Assembly (NCBI RefSeq): GCF_042648405.1
Contig: NZ_JBHRXV010000013.1
Span: 1-64,000 of the forward strand
DNA length: 64,000 bases
Direction: 5' to 3'
From: Sphingoaurantiacus capsulatus
Lineage (GTDB): Bacteria > Pseudomonadota > Alphaproteobacteria > Sphingomonadales > Sphingomonadaceae
The notes under the pieces are model-generated. The model saw nothing but the letters and a program-made list of their open reading frames with translations, was not told the origin of the DNA and did not search any database. A program made the translations under genes and the position numbers. Shown piece by piece: positions 63,893 to 64,000 of this stretch (position 1 is its first letter; the number at the start of each line of letters is the position of its first letter).

Positions 63893-63981
63893 ATGGCGAA
63901 CCTTACCCGCGAGTCCATCCGTACCGCGCTTCTCGAAGCGCATATCCCGTCGCTGATGGCGGCGCTGGTCCACCTGACCGG
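63893..63981 (+). pseudogene. Partial duplicate of the monooxygenase 5' end
   Basis: The first 29 codons of the monooxygenase gene at 63628 repeat here on the opposite strand (MANLTRESIRTALLEA and so on), until the N at 63982. It is within the inverted arm and should not be read as a second gene. Confidence 0.8.
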
Positions 63982-64000
63982 NGCGCGACCTCTCCTCGCC

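Larger units (their letters stand above)
63540..63981. repeat. Perfect 191-bp inverted duplication at the contig edge
   Basis: Bases 63540-63730 are the exact reverse complement of 63791-63981, with a 60-base loop, itself holding an AGCTAGCT palindrome. The arms include the 5' end of the monooxygenase gene. Right after the right arm stands an ambiguous base (N at 63982), and the symmetry ends. This looks like a fold-back assembly artefact. Confidence 0.85.

Noticed and set aside
63893..63981. Second flavin monooxygenase gene at the right edge
   Set aside because: The sequence is an exact inverted copy of the start of the gene at 63628 inside the terminal palindrome and stops at an ambiguous base.

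Overview
The window is a gene-dense, GC-rich stretch of chromosome from an alphaproteobacterium, most likely a sphingomonad (Sphingomonadales). This is inferred from the codon bias, two TonB-dependent receptors, many acyl-CoA genes, several Tat-exported enzymes, a flavin monooxygenase and an OlsBA-type ornithine-lipid pair. I see no rRNA, tRNA, CRISPR array or insertion sequence. No gap between genes exceeds about 300 bases except the contig-end structure at the right edge.

Layout. (1) 134-9213: a MarR regulator divergent from a class C beta-lactamase-like hydrolase; an unusual trio of metallophosphoesterase, ATP-grasp ligase and nucleotidyltransferase; olsB-olsA; two alpha/beta hydrolases; an OsmC protein. 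(2) 9224-30155: a large acyl-CoA catabolic region. It has one Ech-SDR-Ech operon behind an MFS transporter gene, a nine-gene operon running from 25817 down to 14518 (crotonase, CoA ligase, SDR, M20 amidohydrolase, a complete peptide-type ABC importer, CocE/NonD hydrolase), and a divergent crotonase, penicillin-acylase and acyl-CoA dehydrogenase operon. A TetR regulator at 13825 and three TCGATCGA-type palindromes in the key promoters suggest one regulon that imports an amide- or ester-linked acyl compound, hydrolyses it, activates it to a CoA thioester and beta-oxidises it. (3) 30336-42045: a pectin/oligogalacturonate locus with a TonB receptor, a PL1-type pectate lyase, a secreted cupin, kduI-kduD-kdgK, a LacI regulator, KDPG aldolase, a 2-keto-acid hydratase-like enzyme and a hexuronate-type MFS transporter. 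Five copies of an ATGACACCGGT operator mark this regulon. (4) 42122-50226: a regulator joining an XRE helix-turn-helix to a LuxR-type sensor and a LuxR helix-turn-helix, two metallopeptidase-like proteins, a Kef-type antiporter, a diguanylate cyclase and an ACAD10/11-like dehydrogenase. (5) 50342-57094: a possible defence-type locus, with a dGTPase convergent to an operon of a STAND/AAA ATPase, a protein I do not recognise and an orphan soluble TraG/VirD4-like ATPase. (6) 57148-63628: a chemoreceptor, a 45-residue membrane protein, a second TonB receptor with a glycine-rich insert, and a Baeyer-Villiger-type monooxygenase.

The region is bracketed by two inverted copies of an 80-bp dispersed repeat (57-136 and 63678-63757). 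The last 460 bases fold back on themselves as a perfect 191-bp inverted duplication ending at an ambiguous base, which looks like a contig-end artefact. The observations most worth following are the STAND/TraG operon, the XRE-LuxR fusion, and the two operator-defined regulons.
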